From: DASUCS01 sp036275935
GTDB lineage: Bacteria > Actinomycetota > Acidimicrobiia > Acidimicrobiales > JACDCH01
Reading direction: 5' to 3'
Length of the DNA stretch: 7,211 bases
NCBI GenBank assembly: GCA_036275935.1
Contig: DASUCS010000419.1
Span: 1 to 7,211 of the forward strand
This document shows positions 1 through 6,482 of this stretch, one piece after another (position 1 is the first letter of the stretch; every line of letters starts with the position of its first letter). Position numbers and translations under genes: made by a program. The notes under the pieces were generated by a model that did no database searches, was not told where the DNA came from, and saw nothing but the letters and a program-made list of their open reading frames with translations.

Positions 1-1
1 C

Positions 2-919
2 GGCATCGACGTGCAGTTCCTGAACCCGACGTTCCTCGTCGGTTCGTTCGTGCAGGCGGCGCGCGTGCGACGGTTCGACCTCGCCCCCCGCATCCGTGAG
101 GCGTGGAACCGATGGGCTGCGGATCAGGTCGCCGGCCACACCGACCGGCTGATCCCGGTGACGCAGATCGACCTTGCCGACATCGACTGGTCCATCGCGG
201 AGATGACCAGCATGCGGGCGGCTGGCAGCCGCGCGTTCGTGTTGCCGGAAGCGCCGGTGTCCGGCGTCCGCAGTCCTGATGGCGGCCGCACGCTGGCACG
301 TTCGATCACGCATCCCGACTTCGAGCCCATCTGGGACGCCGCCGAAGATCTCGGAATGGCGGCGTTCGCGCACGTCGGGTTCGCCCGTGAGCGGATCAAT
401 CCCGGCTGGGCGAACAACGGCGGCGAGTCCCTGCTCACGTTCAACGTCTTGAACTTCCTGGCCAACCAGATGGGACCGCAGCTGCTGCTGGCGGCGATGG
501 TGTTCGACGGCGTGTTCGATCGTCACCCGAAGCTCACCGTCGTCGTCGAAGAGGTCGGCATCGACTGGCTGCCGCACCTCGTCACCGCGCTCGACGCGAG
601 CATCGGTCGCGTCCCGGAAGTCTTGGTCGATGCCGAGTACCGGCCCGCGCATCTCTCGCCTGGCGACACGTACACGCTGCCGTTGACGCCCGTCGAGTAC
701 CTGCGACGACAGGTGCGCGTCACGCCGTTGCCGGCGTCGCACGAGATCGCGCCGGTGTTGAGTCAGGTTCCCTCCGAGCTGCTGTGCTTCTCGAGCGACT
801 TCCCACACGTCGAAGGAGCACGTGACGCAGTTGCGATCGCCGAGCGTCAATTGACCGGCTTCAGCAACGAGGTGCGCGAGGGTTACTTCGGGGGCGTCGC
901 GGAGTTGCTCGGCGTCTGA
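2..919 (+). CDS. Amidohydrolase-2 family metal-dependent hydrolase (5' partial)
   Basis: The reading frame is open to the left edge (Gly-Ile-Asp before the GTG at 11), so the N-terminus, with the usual metal-binding His-x-His strand, lies outside the window; the GTG at 11 is probably not the real start. Numbering from that GTG, the visible part has the amidohydrolase-2 (PF04909-type TIM barrel) pattern: AHVG at 120-123 (candidate metal His121), the FDRHPKL stretch at 169-175 that leads into the next barrel strand, EEVGIDWLP at 180-188, and SSDFPH at 261-266 with candidate catalytic Asp263. The usual His of the H-x-G strand appears to be Glu181. Family members hydrolyse or decarboxylate cyclic and carboxylated substrates, so a lactone- or ring-opening role beside a CoA-ligase cluster is possible but inferred. 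It converges with the kinase gene after 6 bases. The family call is firm; the substrate is unknown. Confidence 0.85.
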   Translation, partial: GIDVQFLNPTFLVGSFVQAARVRRFDLAPRIREAWNRWAADQVAGHTDRLIPVTQIDLADIDWSIAEMTSMRAAGSRAFVLPEAPVSGVRSPDGGRTLARSITHPDFEPIWDAAEDLGMAAFAHVGFARERINPGWANNGGESLLTFNVLNFLANQMGPQLLLAAMVFDGVFDRHPKLTVVVEEVGIDWLPHLVTALDASIGRVPEVLVDAEYRPAHLSPGDTYTLPLTPVEYLRRQVRVTPLPASHEIAPVLSQVPSELLCFSSDFPHVEGARDAVAIAERQLTGFSNEVREGYFGGVAELLGV

Positions 920-925
920 GCGGAG

Positions 926-1906
926 TCAGAGCGGAACGCGCTCCGACAACAGGTCGAGCGCCCACGATGCGAGCGGCGAGTTCATGTCCGGAACGTCGAG
1001 GCCGTTGCGCTTCGCTCGGGCGCGGTTGCCGGCCCCGATGATCGCCAGCTTGAACGCGGCGAGCACGACGTAGAAGCGCATCACGTCCGGGTCGGCGCCG
1101 TACAACGCACAGACCTCGTGCGAAGTCGGCATCCCGGGAAGATCGGCCACGGCCTGGCTCGGGCTGATCGGCGGACGGTTCGTCGTGCCCCACCACAACA
1201 GGGTGTAGCCCAGGTCCGCGAGCGGATCGCCGAGCGTCGCCATCTCCCAGTCGAACACTCCGTTGATGCGGGTGCCGTCGAACATGACGTTGCCGAGCCG
1301 GTAGTCGCCGTGCACGATCGTCGTGCGCGGTGAATCCGGTAGCGCCGCCGCCAGCTTCTCCGAGAGCGCATCGATGACCGGATCGTCGTCGTCCTTCGCT
1401 CGATGCCATTGATCGGTCCAGCGCGTGACCTGACGCTCGAGGTAGCCCGTGCGCTTCGCGGCGTCGCTCAGCCCGACCGCGTCGATGTCGATGGCATGCA
1501 ACGTCGTGAGGACACGGATGAAGTCCTCGCCGGCTGCACGCGCCTGCGCGGGCGAGAGATGCGCGAGCACGTCGGGATCGTGCGGCACGAGACCGTGCAG
1601 GCGGCGCATCACGTAGAAGGGCGCACCGATGACGCCTGCGTCGTCGCAGAACGCGAGCACTTCCGGGATCGGCACGTCTGTGCCGCGGAGCGCATACAGG
1701 TACTTGTACTCGCGGGAGACGTCGTTCGCCGACGGCAGGAACGCACCGACCGGCGGGCGGCGCACGACCAGCTCGGTGTCGCCAACTGTCACTGCGATGG
1801 TCAAGTTCGACGCACCGCCGCTGATGACTTCGTGGCTCAGTGGCCCGTCGACGCCGACCTTGTCGCGCAGCCACGCGCCGAGCGCAGCGGCATCGATGTC
1901 AGACAT
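926..1906 (-). CDS. Phosphotransferase family protein (APH fold, ACAD10/11- and LvaA-like kinase)
   Basis: A 326-residue soluble kinase of the aminoglycoside phosphotransferase fold. An N-terminal glycine-rich turn (ISGGASNLT, 28-36) is followed by a strand ending in RR before PPVG (49-54). The catalytic loop HGDYRLGN is at 199-206 (Asp201, Asn206; bases 1289-1312), and the metal-binding FDWE is at 218-221 followed by GDPLADL. This 'RRPP ... HGDxRxGN ... DWExxxxGDPxxDL' pattern is that of the acyl-CoA-associated subfamily, not antibiotic kinases. Known relatives (LvaA of levulinate catabolism, ACAD10/11 N-terminal domains) phosphorylate hydroxyacyl-CoAs. The ATG at 1906 lies 3 bases after the acyl-CoA synthetase stop, in the same frame, with no clear Shine-Dalgarno, so cotranscription and translational coupling are likely. 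It lacks the C-terminal extension of the second kinase in the window. Fold and subfamily are confident; substrate is inferred. Confidence 0.92.
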   Translation of the reverse strand: MSDIDAAALGAWLRDKVGVDGPLSHEVISGGASNLTIAVTVGDTELVVRRPPVGAFLPSANDVSREYKYLYALRGTDVPIPEVLAFCDDAGVIGAPFYVMRRLHGLVPHDPDVLAHLSPAQARAAGEDFIRVLTTLHAIDIDAVGLSDAAKRTGYLERQVTRWTDQWHRAKDDDDPVIDALSEKLAAALPDSPRTTIVHGDYRLGNVMFDGTRINGVFDWEMATLGDPLADLGYTLLWWGTTNRPPISPSQAVADLPGMPTSHEVCALYGADPDVMRFYVVLAAFKLAIIGAGNRARAKRNGLDVPDMNSPLASWALDLLSERVPL

Positions 1907-1909
1907 GGA

Positions 1910-3556
1910 TCACGGGATGAGCTTCTCACGCAGCTCGCGCTTGAGGACCTTGCCGCTGGCGTTGCGGGGCAGCTCCTCGTCGACGATCCAGACGCGCGCC
2001 GGCACCTTGAACACCGCGAGTCGCGCACCAACGTGCTCACGCACCTCTTCTTCAGTCACCTTCACCCCGTCGCGCACCCGGACCACCGCGCCGACCTCTT
2101 CGCCGAGGCGCTCGTGCGGGACGCCGATGATCGCGGCCTCGGTGATGTCGGGATGTTCGTACAGCGCCGCCTCGACCTCGGCGGCGTAGATGTTCTCGCC
2201 GCCCCGGATCACGACGTCCTTCAAGCGGTCGACCACGTAGAGGTTGCCGTCGTCGTCGAGCCGGCCGAGGTCGCCGGTGTGGAACCACCCGTCCGTGAAC
2301 GCCTTCGCTGTCTCCTCCGGCAGGCCGAAGTAGCCGGCGACGACCGTCGGACCCTTCAGCCAGATCTCTCCTACGTCACCGGTGGCGACGTCCTCGCCAT
2401 CCGGTCCGGCGATCTTCAACTCGATCACCGGCGAGATCGGGAGCCCGACGCTCTCGGGGTTCTTCACGTACGCAGGGCCGAAGTTGGCGACCGCGGCGCC
2501 GGACGTCTCGGTCAGCCCGTAGCCGTTGCCGGGCGCAGCTCGCGACGAGAACTGCTGATCGATCCGGCGTACGAGCTCGGGCGGCACGAGCGTCGCACCG
2601 GACGACACACCCGTGAGCGACGACAGGGACTTGCCCTTGGCCTGCGCGACCTCGAGCAGCTCGAACATCGTCGTCGGTACGCCGGCGATCGCCGTGATCT
2701 GTTCGCGCTCGACGATGTCCGCCGCCTCCTCGGCGTCCCACTTGTAGACGAGGACGACCTTGCCACCCGCCGCGGTGTACGGAAGCAGGAACGACTGCAA
2801 GCCGCCGACGTGGAACAGCGGGAACGTCACCAGCGTGGCGAGGGGCTGGGCCGGAGGTGTGTCCGCAGGGGGTGGACCAGCCTCGGCGGCCGCGAGTGCA
2901 GCTCTGTACACGCCCTGCATCAGGAAGTTGCCGAAGTTGCGGTGTGTCTGTCGCGCGCCCTTCGGACGTCCGGTGGTGCCGGACGTGTACATGATCGTGG
3001 CGTCGTCCTCAGGCGCGATGTCGATGTCGGGGAGCGGCGCTTCGGATGTCGTGAGCGCATCCGTGAAGTCCACGCCGTCGATCGCGTTCGCACCGCGAAT
3101 CAGGACGGTGCGGCGCACGCTCGTGTCCGCGAGATGCGGCGCGATGCGTTCGGCGCGCTCGTCGTCGACGAACAGCACCACGGCGCCCGAGTCCTGTAGG
3201 CCGTACGCCAGCTCGGGCCCGGTCCACCACGCGTTCAGCGGGACGACCACCGCGCCCAGCACTTGGCAGGCCCAGAACGCAATCGCCCACTCGGGGTAGT
3301 TGCGCGTCGCGATCGCGACCCGGTCGCCCTGCTGCACGCCTTGGTTGCGCAGCCAGGTGGCGAGTGCCCTCACCTGGCGATGAGCTTCGGCGAACGTGAT
3401 GCGCTCGTTCTCGTAGACCAGGTAGTCGTTGTCGCCGTGCGCGGCGCTGCCCTCCCAGATGGCACGCAGCGACGGCGGTGCGTGCGTGAAGACCTTGGTC
3501 GGCACGCCGCGGATGTCGACGGTCTCGATCTCGAAGAGCGGTCCCAGGTCGGTCAC
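1910..3556 (-). CDS. Class I adenylate-forming acyl-CoA synthetase
   Basis: A 548-residue ATP-dependent acid-CoA ligase (acyl-AMP intermediate, then CoA thioester), of usual family length. Motifs in order: phosphate loop YTSGTTGRPKG (190-200), substrate-pocket region PLFHVGG (246-252), YGLTE (346-350), GWFHTGDLG (423-431), hinge and ENIY region DRLKDVVIRGGENIYAAEVE (443-462), and PRNASGKVLKREL (530-542) with catalytic Lys536 (bases 1949-1951). All key residues are present, so it should be active. A Pro/Ala-rich loop at about 219-240 follows the phosphate loop; similar loops occur in actinobacterial relatives. The start is GTG at 3556: an in-frame TAA lies 12 bases upstream, and a -10 box six bases upstream fits a leaderless mRNA. 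It heads a two-gene operon with the kinase and is divergent from the TetR gene. Substrate class (medium or long chain, branched, steroid side chain, hydroxy acid) cannot be fixed from sequence. Confidence 0.95.
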   Translation of the reverse strand: MTDLGPLFEIETVDIRGVPTKVFTHAPPSLRAIWEGSAAHGDNDYLVYENERITFAEAHRQVRALATWLRNQGVQQGDRVAIATRNYPEWAIAFWACQVLGAVVVPLNAWWTGPELAYGLQDSGAVVLFVDDERAERIAPHLADTSVRRTVLIRGANAIDGVDFTDALTTSEAPLPDIDIAPEDDATIMYTSGTTGRPKGARQTHRNFGNFLMQGVYRAALAAAEAGPPPADTPPAQPLATLVTFPLFHVGGLQSFLLPYTAAGGKVVLVYKWDAEEAADIVEREQITAIAGVPTTMFELLEVAQAKGKSLSSLTGVSSGATLVPPELVRRIDQQFSSRAAPGNGYGLTETSGAAVANFGPAYVKNPESVGLPISPVIELKIAGPDGEDVATGDVGEIWLKGPTVVAGYFGLPEETAKAFTDGWFHTGDLGRLDDDGNLYVVDRLKDVVIRGGENIYAAEVEAALYEHPDITEAAIIGVPHERLGEEVGAVVRVRDGVKVTEEEVREHVGARLAVFKVPARVWIVDEELPRNASGKVLKRELREKLIP

Positions 3557-3562
3557 GGCGCG

Positions 3563-3568
3563 AACTTA
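3563..3568 (-). promoter_or_regulatory. -10 box of acyl-CoA synthetase operon, leaderless
   Basis: On the minus strand TAAGTT fits the TAnnnT actinobacterial -10 pattern and is followed by only six bases (CGCGCC) before the GTG start at 3556. Transcription would therefore begin at or within a base of the start codon. No convincing -35 was seen. The box overlaps the palindromic operator at 3565-3580, so a bound repressor would block it. The block TAAGTTCGCGCCGTG closely matches TAGGTTCCGCGCCATG in front of the other minus-strand operon. Confidence 0.6.
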
Positions 3569-3580
3569 TCGTTCGTTCAG
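3565..3580. promoter_or_regulatory. Candidate TetR operator 1 (divergent synthetase/TetR region)
   Basis: The 16-base stretch CTTATCGTTCGTTCAG is an imperfect palindrome (10 of 16 positions symmetric, pattern CTnAnCGnnCGnTnAG). It lies in the 37-base gap between the two divergent GTG starts. Its right half CGTTCAG is repeated exactly in the second divergent promoter region at 6467-6473. It covers the synthetase -10 box and lies directly upstream of the TetR -10 box, which suits autoregulation plus repression of the operon. TetR proteins of acyl-CoA catabolism commonly use short palindromes in their own divergent promoter. Binding is inferred. Confidence 0.55.
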
Positions 3581-3581
3581 G

Positions 3582-3587
3582 TACGGT
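3582..3587 (+). promoter_or_regulatory. -10 box of TetR gene, leaderless
   Basis: TACGGT fits TAnnnT and sits six bases before the GTG at 3594, so the transcript is probably leaderless. Bases 3581-3596 match 6482-6497, the same position before the crotonase start, at 13 of 16 positions, including an identical GGTGCCG. No clear -35 was found; the operator begins two bases upstream of the box. Confidence 0.5.
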
Positions 3588-3593
3588 GCCGAC

Positions 3594-4160
3594 GTGTCGA
3601 GCAGACCCGGAAAGGCGGCGATCATGCGGGCCGCCGTCGAGGTGATGGGAGAGGACGGCTACGAGGGCGCGTCCATCCGCGACATGGCGGCCCGTGCCGA
3701 TGTGTCGGTCGCCGCGCTCTACTACCACTTCCCCTCGAAGCTCGACCTGCTGCGCGAGTTCCTCGACGAGGCCTACGACGTGACGATGGCTCGCATCGAA
3801 CGACGGTTGGCGACCGCCGGCGACAAGCCCGCGGCGCGCCTCGACGTCATAGTGAGCACGCTCATCTGGTCACACCTGCACGACGACTTCGCACAGCTGG
3901 CATCGAACGTCGCGATGCGGGAGTACACACGTCTGAATCCACCCGAGCGCGCCGCGATCGAAGTGAAGCGCAAGGCGCTGCTCGATCTCGTCGAGTCGGT
4001 TGTCGACGAGATGGGCCGCTCGAAGGATCCGCGCGAAGCCGCGCGAGCGATCATCACGTTGTCGTCGTCGTTGGTCGAGCCCTACGCGGAGATCGGCCGG
4101 CCCCTCGACGAGGTGATCGCGCTCTACCAGCGCCTGGCCCGCGGCCTGGCGCGGGCGTAG
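3594..4160 (+). CDS. TetR/AcrR family transcriptional regulator
   Basis: A 188-residue protein with the TetR layout. The N-terminal DNA-binding domain runs from about 5 to 50, with the helix-turn-helix near 26-46 (ASIRDMAARADVSVAALYYHF) followed by the family hallmark YYHFPSKLDLL (43-53). An all-helical ligand-binding domain takes the rest. The segment REYTRLNPPERAAIEVKR (109-126) resembles regulators of fatty-acid, steroid and phenylacetyl-CoA catabolism (KstR2/PaaR-like), whose ligands are often acyl-CoAs; that is family inference. The open frame extends left to 3429, but GTG at 3594 is chosen because it gives a normal TetR N-terminus, has a leaderless -10 six bases upstream, and avoids overlapping the divergent gene. 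The downstream ATG at 3624 would cut into the first helix. It probably represses itself and the divergent synthetase-kinase operon, and possibly the second divergent pair. It converges on the second kinase gene after 13 bases. Confidence 0.92.
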   Translation: MSSRPGKAAIMRAAVEVMGEDGYEGASIRDMAARADVSVAALYYHFPSKLDLLREFLDEAYDVTMARIERRLATAGDKPAARLDVIVSTLIWSHLHDDFAQLASNVAMREYTRLNPPERAAIEVKRKALLDLVESVVDEMGRSKDPREAARAIITLSSSLVEPYAEIGRPLDEVIALYQRLARGLARA

Positions 4161-4173
4161 CCACCTCAAAGCG

Positions 4174-5445
4174 TCAGCGGTTCAGGTGCTTGGGGTTGGC
4201 AACAGCGAGCTTGTCGCGGACCGCCAACGCCAACGACGGCCAGTCGTCCTCGCCGTGCCACGTCGATGGCGCTTGTGCGAGCTCGCGCTCGACGATGCCG
4301 AGCATGTTCGCCGCGACCCGCGCGTGGAACGACAGCCGTCCGGTGGTGTTCACCATCACGTCCTCGGTGAGGAAGCCGCGCACTGCGTCCACCAGCTCGC
4401 GCGCTGTCGGTCGTCCGTGCAGCCCTGGCGTGTCCGGAAGGACCTTCGCCGCCGGTGCGTTCTTCGCCGCGTGCCACGCGTCCGGTGCGAGCAGCTCGAC
4501 GAGGTCCCACTCCTGTTCGGCGACGCGCCGACCGATCGCCGCATGCTCGTGCGACCGCACCGCACCGGACAGGTGGACCCACGCTTGACCCATGCACCCG
4601 ATCCCCCACTGCAGGGTCTTCTGCACGAGCCACCAGTGGAAGACGTCGCGGTCGACTGACTGTCCACCGGCGCCCTCGTACGCGCTGATCAGCTCGTCGA
4701 TGGTGCCGATGCCCCCGACCTCGAGCGGCTCACCGAAGCGCCACGCCTTGACGCACAGCCACGCGAGATCTTCGATGGGATCGCCGACGTGCACGAGCTC
4801 CCAGTCGATGACCGCCTGCAGTCCCTCGGCGTCGACGATGACGTTGCCCATGCGTAGATCGCCGTGCACCAGCGTGGTCGCCGTCCGTTCGGGCCGATTG
4901 GCCACGAGCCACGCACGCGCCTTCTCGAACGTCGGGCTCGTGTCGGGAACCATCTCGTAGGACGTCCAGTACCGATCGAGCTCGTCGACCTCCGCCGCGC
5001 CCGGCACTTCCGCGGGATCGATCGAGTGCATCCCCGCGAGGAACGTCGCCAGCTGACCGACCAGCACCTCACGAGCGTGCGCGTACTCGTCGTCGCGAAG
5101 GATCTTGCGGGCAAGGGTCTCGCCGGGCACCGCGCTCATCACGAGACCCGCGGTGCCGAGGAGCGAACCGTCGTCGTCCATCAGCACCTCGGGAACGAGA
5201 AGGCCGGCCTTGTGACACGCGCGCATTGAATCGGCCTCGAGGCGCGCCGCGCCGGGTGCGGCCGGACGCCCTGGCGGGTCGCGACGCAGGATGAGGCGCC
5301 GGCCGTTCGCGGTGAACGACCACGTCTCGCGCGACGCGCCACCGCTCAGCCGCTGCAGCTCGGCGATCTCGACCGGTCCCATGACCGGTTCGAGCGCCGC
5401 AACCAGACGATCAGATACCGCTGTTGGTGCCGACAGGTTTGTCAT
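4174..5445 (-). CDS. APH-fold phosphotransferase fused to a C-terminal DUF6285-like domain
   Basis: A 423-residue protein, about 90-100 residues longer than the first kinase. Kinase domain, about 20-330: SGGASRETW (34-42), LILRRDPPG (51-59), the catalytic loop HGDLRMGN (194-201; Asp196, Asn201; bases 4843-4866), and IDWE (213-216) with GDPIEDLAWL after it. The C-terminal part, about 345-423, has the pattern RPTARELVDAVRGFL ... GRLSFHARVAANMLGIVEREL ... LAVANPKHL. I recognise this as DUF6285, usually a separate small gene beside such kinases. A role as a hydroxyacyl-CoA kinase with a built-in partner domain is inferred by analogy with LvaA and its small partner LvaB. The ATG at 5445 overlaps the end of the upstream DUF7064/7065 gene by 35 bases with no clear ribosome site, suggesting coupled translation. 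The next in-frame ATG is Met22, which would also preserve the kinase domain. Confidence 0.9.
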   Translation of the reverse strand: MTNLSAPTAVSDRLVAALEPVMGPVEIAELQRLSGGASRETWSFTANGRRLILRRDPPGRPAAPGAARLEADSMRACHKAGLLVPEVLMDDDGSLLGTAGLVMSAVPGETLARKILRDDEYAHAREVLVGQLATFLAGMHSIDPAEVPGAAEVDELDRYWTSYEMVPDTSPTFEKARAWLVANRPERTATTLVHGDLRMGNVIVDAEGLQAVIDWELVHVGDPIEDLAWLCVKAWRFGEPLEVGGIGTIDELISAYEGAGGQSVDRDVFHWWLVQKTLQWGIGCMGQAWVHLSGAVRSHEHAAIGRRVAEQEWDLVELLAPDAWHAAKNAPAAKVLPDTPGLHGRPTARELVDAVRGFLTEDVMVNTTGRLSFHARVAANMLGIVERELAQAPSTWHGEDDWPSLALAVRDKLAVANPKHLNR

Positions 5446-6436
5446 CGATGATCTGATCGAGGTACTCGGACAACCCTGCGCCTTCGAGGTTCTCGTACCG
5501 CCACTTCGTCATTCCCTCGGTGATGCGTGTGACCATGCCCTCGCGACGATTGCGAAGCGGGATGTTCGACCACACATCGCCGTCGACGTTGTAGGTGTGG
5601 TCGTCGGTCGTGACCGTGATGCGGTTCTTGAGCGGGAACCACTGGTCGTCGTAGTCGGAGCTGAGCTCCGCCTTGCGAACAGGGACCCAGCGATCGTCGC
5701 CGTACCGCTTCCGGTCGTAGAGGAAGCCGTGGGACCGGAGCTCGCCGGCCTCGTCGCCGGCGATCGTCACCGCAAAGCCGAGATCCTCACCGAGGTTCAC
5801 AGTCAGCCAGCGGTACCACCAGATGTTCTGCCAGTAGCGCGGACCCCACGAGTGATCGCGCAAGCCGAGTCCGTCCTTGATCTTGAACGTCTGATCGCCG
5901 ACCGTGACAGTGCCGACCGAGCGCATGTGCTGCTCGGTGTGACCACGAGCGAACATCTTCTCGGGATCGAGGTCGGGCTTCTGCTCGCCTTCTTCCCATT
6001 CGGGTTCACCGCCCTGCGCCGGGCCGACGTTCTTCATGTGCAGGTCGACTGTGCACTCGATGTGGGGATTGTTGGTGAATGCCTCGCGCGGCTCGGCCAT
6101 CTCGCGCGGATGCTCGAGGACGCACACCTTGCCGTTGTACGTGACGCGGTGCTCCTCGTACGGCTTCAACACCTCGAAGCGCAGACCGCCCGCGTTGTGT
6201 TCCTTGTTCGAGTCGATCTTCGGGCGCTTGAACATGAAACCGACGCTGCCGTCAGGCAGGTAGAGGCACACCGTGAGCTCGGCGTAGCCCTCGTTCACGC
6301 GGTTCCCCATTCGCACCCAGCCACCGGTGCCCGCGTCACGGTCGAACCAGTTGTAGTAGCGGCTCTCGTTGAAGTTGGAAGCCGACTCGGGCTCGTGCAT
6401 GTAGTCGTCTTCAGGAAGCCTGCGCATCTTCACCAT
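5411..6436 (-). CDS. DUF7064/DUF7065 (CrtC/AttH lipocalin-like) protein
   Basis: A 341-residue, probably cytoplasmic protein (no signal peptide or membrane segment) rich in Trp, Tyr and charged residues, as expected for a double beta-barrel. The hallmark is GLGLRDHSWGPRYW (189-202; bases 5831-5872), the 'RDHSWGxR' signature shared by CrtC (hydroxyneurosporene hydratase)/AttH-like folds and by the DUF7065-DUF7064 proteins of lipid- and steroid-degrading bacteria. Other points: NFNESRYYNWFD near the N-terminus (21-32), typical of the N-terminal half, and SHGFLYDRKR (235-244) in the C-terminal half. Biochemistry is not established for this family; a hydratase-like or ligand-binding role toward a hydrophobic CoA ester or lipid is inference from fold and context. 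ATG 6436 is chosen because a -10 box lies seven bases upstream; Met4 is an alternative. It heads the operon with the second kinase (35-base overlap) and is divergent from the crotonase gene. Confidence 0.82.
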   Translation of the reverse strand: MVKMRRLPEDDYMHEPESASNFNESRYYNWFDRDAGTGGWVRMGNRVNEGYAELTVCLYLPDGSVGFMFKRPKIDSNKEHNAGGLRFEVLKPYEEHRVTYNGKVCVLEHPREMAEPREAFTNNPHIECTVDLHMKNVGPAQGGEPEWEEGEQKPDLDPEKMFARGHTEQHMRSVGTVTVGDQTFKIKDGLGLRDHSWGPRYWQNIWWYRWLTVNLGEDLGFAVTIAGDEAGELRSHGFLYDRKRYGDDRWVPVRKAELSSDYDDQWFPLKNRITVTTDDHTYNVDGDVWSNIPLRNRREGMVTRITEGMTKWRYENLEGAGLSEYLDQIIDDKPVGTNSGI

Positions 6437-6443
6437 GGCGCGG

Positions 6444-6449
6444 AACCTA
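6444..6449 (-). promoter_or_regulatory. -10 box of DUF7064/7065-kinase operon, leaderless
   Basis: On the minus strand TAGGTT (TAnnnT) precedes the ATG at 6436 by seven bases (CCGCGCC), so a leaderless or nearly leaderless mRNA is expected. A possible -35, TGAACG (6472-6467), lies 17 bases upstream inside the operator. The start-proximal block is almost the same as in front of the synthetase operon. Confidence 0.58.
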
Positions 6450-6457
6450 GCCCATAA

Positions 6458-6473
6458 CTGAGCGAGCGTTCAG
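6458..6473. promoter_or_regulatory. Candidate TetR operator 2 (divergent DUF7064/crotonase region)
   Basis: CTGAGCGAGCGTTCAG is an imperfect palindrome (12 of 16 positions symmetric, CTGAnCGnnCGnTCAG) centred in the 58-base gap between the divergent starts. It shares the half-site CGTTCAG and the spacing of the CG pairs with operator 1. It covers the expected -35 positions of both flanking promoters (TGAACG leftward, TGAGCG rightward), so one bound dimer could control both genes. That the TetR protein encoded here is the binder is inferred. Confidence 0.6.
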
Positions 6474-6482
6474 ATCGGCGCG

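Noticed and set aside
921..945. Possible hairpin terminator at the convergent gene ends
   Set aside because: Only five-base stems (CGGAG/CTCCG or GAGCG/CGCTC), no T-run, and it lies within the kinase coding end; not convincing.
861..1874. 337-codon open frame on the - strand
   Set aside because: Shifted frame of the kinase gene at 926-1906; Arg/Ala-rich product without motifs.
1403..3199. 598-codon open frame on the + strand
   Set aside because: It lies wholly antisense to the synthetase and kinase, which have complete conserved motifs. Its product is an Arg/Asp/Val-rich string with no recognisable domain, the usual shadow of GC-rich codon usage.
3429..3593. Upstream extension of the TetR reading frame
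   Set aside because: It would overlap the divergent synthetase by over 100 bases and add 55 residues unlike any TetR N-terminus; the GTG at 3594 with its close -10 box is better.
3263..4588. 441-codon open frame on the + strand
   Set aside because: It crosses the TetR gene in another frame and runs antisense to two genes; low-complexity Arg-rich product with no motifs and no promoter or start context.
926..5445. Antibiotic-resistance role for the two APH-fold kinases
   Set aside because: Their motif pattern (LRRxPPG, HGDxRxGN, DWExxxxGDPxxDL) and acyl-CoA gene neighbours fit the metabolic hydroxyacyl-CoA kinase subfamily, not aminoglycoside or macrolide kinases.
5291..6457. 388-codon open frame on the + strand
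   Set aside because: Antisense to the DUF7064/7065 gene with its RDHSWGPR signature; composition typical of a shadow frame, and it would run through the mapped promoter region.
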